Shown here: positions 6,400 to 8,172 of the stretch, one piece after another
How positions within the stretch are numbered: position 1 is the first letter of the stretch
Layout of the letters: each line of letters starts with the position of its first letter
NCBI GenBank assembly: GCA_024643945.1
Contig: JAHELX010000255.1
Span: forward strand, 1-8,172
Reading direction: 5' to 3'
Length of the DNA stretch: 8,172 bases
DNA from: Anaerolineales bacterium
GTDB taxonomy: Bacteria > Chloroflexota > Anaerolineae > 4572-78 > NAK82
Position numbers and translations under genes: made by a program
The notes under the pieces: model-generated
Databases searched by the model: none
Seen by the model: the letters and a program-made list of their open reading frames with translations, nothing else
What the model was told of the DNA's origin: nothing

Positions 6400-7581
6400 A
6401 TGACGCGAAACCTGCATATCCAACGGGGGATAATCGGGTTAGTTCTTTTACTGGGGGTGACTCTGACAGCTTCGGGTTGTGCTTCTCGCAGCAAGCAGAG
6501 CGCGGCTGGTCCCGTGGATCCCACACCTACGTCCAGAGTTCGAGTCGTGTCATTTGCCACCGCGGCGCCAACATCCACACCGCGACCGGCGACGCCGACG
6601 CTTGTCCCTCCCACCGACACGCCGGTTCCTACGCCTACGGTGACGCCCACTCCGGCGCCGACGATGCCGCCTCGGCCCGAAAACGAGAATCCCCTCACCG
6701 GCCTGAGTGTGGACGACCCGGCTGTGTTGCAGCGCCGGCCATTGCACATCCGCATAGGCAACGATCCGGCTGCCCGTCCCCAGGTGGGCCTGAGTGGCGC
6801 CGACTTGGTATATGAGGAGATCGTCGAATGGTGGGTCACTCGCTATACGGCGGTCTACCTGAGCCAGACGCCGGAGACGGTGGGCCCCATCCGTAGCGCG
6901 CGTCTCATCAATACGCAGCTTACCCAGCAATACAGCGCAGCGCTGGTCAACTCGGGTGGCTCGGATGGGGTGCGCTGGGAGCTGTCGCAGCTTCCTATCG
7001 TCAACCTGGACGAATACTTTTGGCCAAAACCCTACTTTTACCGGGAGAATCAGGGCTGGCAGACCCGCCTGGCGATAAACACCGTCGCTGCCCGCGAGTT
7101 GATGCTGCGCGAAGGGATGGAGGTGGCAGTGCCGGTACGTGGCTTTACCTTCTCTGACGTGCCGATGGGGGGAGACCCGGCTACGACCATCTTGATCCCT
7201 TATCCCAAGCAGACCAGCCGCGTCGAGTGGCGCTACGATCCGGATAGCGGCCGCTACTTGCGCTGGGTCAGCGACGAACCCCTGGTTGATTTTGCCAACG
7301 ATCTGCAGATCTCTGCGGCCAACGTCATTGTCTATTACGCCGAACATTTGCCGACGGATATCGTGGAAGACAGCAACGGCGCGACCTCGATTCGCATCAT
7401 CGTCAACGGTGAGGGGCGGGCGCAAATCTACCGTGACGGGGTGGTTATCGAGGGACTCTGGCGCACGGACGGCACTCAAACACCGGATTTTGTCTTTCCC
7501 AACGGGGAGCGCGTCCCTCTCAAACCGGGGAATTCGTGGATTGAAGTTGTGCCCACTGACTACGAGGTGGTGGTGAAGTAA
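6400..7581 (+). CDS. DUF3048 (YerB-like) lipoprotein
   Basis: A 393-residue predicted lipoprotein. The ATG at 6400 is preferred over an in-frame ATG at 6361 because GGAGGG lies 9 bases upstream and the signal peptide then begins at once (MTRNLHIQRG followed by a hydrophobic core). Residues 11-26 are hydrophobic, ending T-A-S-G-C; Cys27 is the likely lipidated residue, though Ala at -3 is not ideal. A long Thr/Pro tether (about 40-92) leads to the DUF3048 domain. Typical blocks are ENPLTGL (96-102), RPLHIRIGNDPAARPQVGL (113-131), ADLVYEEIVE (134-143), GPIRSARLIN (162-171) and, in the C-terminal part, WRTDGTQTPDFVFPNGERVPL (354-374). Family members such as B. subtilis YerB are secreted lipoproteins of unresolved function, probably linked to the cell envelope. 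It starts a rightward cluster with the metallopeptidase and binding-protein genes. Confidence 0.92.
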   Translation: MTRNLHIQRGIIGLVLLLGVTLTASGCASRSKQSAAGPVDPTPTSRVRVVSFATAAPTSTPRPATPTLVPPTDTPVPTPTVTPTPAPTMPPRPENENPLTGLSVDDPAVLQRRPLHIRIGNDPAARPQVGLSGADLVYEEIVEWWVTRYTAVYLSQTPETVGPIRSARLINTQLTQQYSAALVNSGGSDGVRWELSQLPIVNLDEYFWPKPYFYRENQGWQTRLAINTVAARELMLREGMEVAVPVRGFTFSDVPMGGDPATTILIPYPKQTSRVEWRYDPDSGRYLRWVSDEPLVDFANDLQISAANVIVYYAEHLPTDIVEDSNGATSIRIIVNGEGRAQIYRDGVVIEGLWRTDGTQTPDFVFPNGERVPLKPGNSWIEVVPTDYEVVVK

Positions 7582-7614
7582 GCATCAAGTAGCGTGTGAT
7601 GAAGATTTTCGAGT

Positions 7615-8013
7615 ATGATGTATAGCGTGAGTAACCCACGCCAGCGTGGAGACAAGACCTTTGAAGAACTCGTGGCCGAGGCCCTTGACAGCTTGCCGCC
7701 CGACATCCAGGAGAAGCTGGAAAATGTGGAGGTAGTCGTCGAGTGGCGTCCGTCGCCGGCGCAGATGCGCCGAATGGGGTTGGGGCCGGGCCAAACGTTG
7801 TTTGGCCTATACGAGGGCGTTCCGCTGACTGAGCGAACGTCCGGCTATGGCTTGGTTTTACCTGATAAAATCACCATCTTTCGCCAGCCTATCGAAGCTT
7901 ATTGCCGGACCGACGAACAGGTGCGGCAGACGGTGCGGCGTACTGTCCTCCACGAATTGGCGCATCACTTCGGCATATCTGACGACCGGCTGCGTGAGCT
8001 GGGGGCTTATTGA
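7615..8013 (+). CDS. Small zincin-like metallopeptidase (PF06262-type)
   Basis: A 132-residue cytosolic protein without a signal peptide. The C-terminal segment HELAHHFGISD (113-123) fits HExxHxxGxxD, a metzincin-like zinc site in which His113, His117 and Asp123 would bind zinc and Glu114 would act as base; it is followed by DRLRELG. This arrangement and the overall length match the minimal zincin-like metallopeptidase family PF06262. An N-terminal helix (FEELVAEALDSLP, 16-28) and the segment VEVVVEWRPS (38-47) are also typical. The start is uncertain: tandem ATGs at 7615 and 7618 and a GTG at 7627 are all possible, and none has a strong ribosome binding site. The gene begins 33 nt after the DUF3048 gene and is probably co-transcribed with it. 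Its physiological substrate is not known. Confidence 0.9.
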   Translation: MMYSVSNPRQRGDKTFEELVAEALDSLPPDIQEKLENVEVVVEWRPSPAQMRRMGLGPGQTLFGLYEGVPLTERTSGYGLVLPDKITIFRQPIEAYCRTDEQVRQTVRRTVLHELAHHFGISDDRLRELGAY

Positions 8014-8172
8014 GCGGATTGAACCTGAAGTATAACGTATTAGCCATCCTGGCCAGTTGCCTGTTGGCCCTGACCGGATGCGTGAGGCCGAGGGGAACCC
8101 AACCGCTGGTGAAGATTGGGCTGGCGGCTCCCTTTGAGGGGTTGGACCGGCCCTTGGGCTACGAGGCGTTGC
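8010..8172 (+). CDS. N-terminus of a periplasmic branched-chain-amino-acid-type binding lipoprotein, truncated by the right edge
   Basis: An open frame of 54 codons runs off the window. Two TTG starts are possible. The one at 8010 overlaps the metallopeptidase stop as TTGA, with a G-rich stretch just upstream. The one at 8019 gives a shorter N-terminus. From 8010 the protein has a signal peptide ending in a perfect lipobox L-T-G-C (Cys24). The segment VKIGLAAPFEGLDRPLGYEA that follows matches the opening of type I periplasmic binding proteins of the LivK/Peripla_BP_6 kind, in which 'IGL-x-P-x-x-G' forms the first strand. It probably delivers a solute to an ABC transporter. Neither the ligand nor the transporter genes can be seen here. 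Confidence 0.7.
   Translation, partial: MSGLNLKYNVLAILASCLLALTGCVRPRGTQPLVKIGLAAPFEGLDRPLGYEAL

Noticed and set aside
6559..6670. Repetitive ACG/CCG/ACC tract as a DNA repeat or CRISPR-like element
   Set aside because: The periodicity is codon-level Thr-Pro repetition encoding the lipoprotein tether; there are no spacers or conserved repeat units.
6550..7479. Minus-strand open frame of 309 codons opposite the DUF3048 gene
   Set aside because: Its C-terminus is only Arg-rich sequence produced by reading the Thr/Pro linker codons in reverse, and the plus-strand DUF3048 match is clear.

Overview
The window looks like chromosomal DNA from a bacterium of the phylum Chloroflexota (Anaerolineae/Caldilineae-like). 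The evidence is indirect: several secreted proteins share one plan (lipobox cysteine, Thr/Pro-rich tether, folded domain). In addition, a CHAT protease-like protein sits beside a membrane-anchored TPR protein, next to an HtrA protease and a YerB-type (DUF3048) lipoprotein. No rRNA, tRNA or other phylogenetic marker is present, so the assignment is an inference. Genes are dense and GC-rich; the leaders between them are AT-rich. No insertion sequence, phage gene, CRISPR array or RNA gene was seen.

Layout. Positions 1-18 (minus) hold only the first six codons of a gene running off the left edge; it has a good ribosome binding site and a near-consensus sigma70 promoter. Positions 255-4584 (minus) form a three-gene operon read right to left. 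It encodes a CHAT-domain protein with an intact His/Cys dyad, then (23-nt gap) a single-pass membrane protein with a large TPR ectodomain, then (4-nt overlap) a two-domain lipoprotein. A promoter-like sequence at 4803-4831 would give a leader of about 210 nt. Positions 4869-6080 (minus) encode an HtrA-type serine protease with one PDZ domain. A 319-bp divergent spacer (6081-6399) carries promoter-like elements for both sides and an 8-bp inverted repeat. Positions 6400-7581 (plus) encode a DUF3048/YerB-like lipoprotein. Positions 7615-8013 (plus) encode a small zincin-like metallopeptidase. From about 8010 the beginning of a periplasmic branched-chain-amino-acid-type binding lipoprotein runs off the right edge.

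The most interesting region is the operon at 255-4584. The CHAT protein (residues 399-419, after the protease domain) and the TPR membrane protein (residues 31-52, just before its membrane helix on the predicted cytoplasmic side) share a short Gly/Asn/beta-branched motif. In the membrane protein the motif continues into two copies of a pattern I-x-I-G-x-x-N, which resembles the RHIM core and bacterial amyloid-signalling motifs. A reasonable model, which remains inference, is a transmembrane sensing system. The lipoprotein and the TPR/TolB-like ectodomain would perceive something outside the membrane. The motif in the receptor tail would nucleate or recruit the matching motif on the cytosolic CHAT protein and so activate a caspase-like protease. 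The remaining genes look like ordinary envelope housekeeping.
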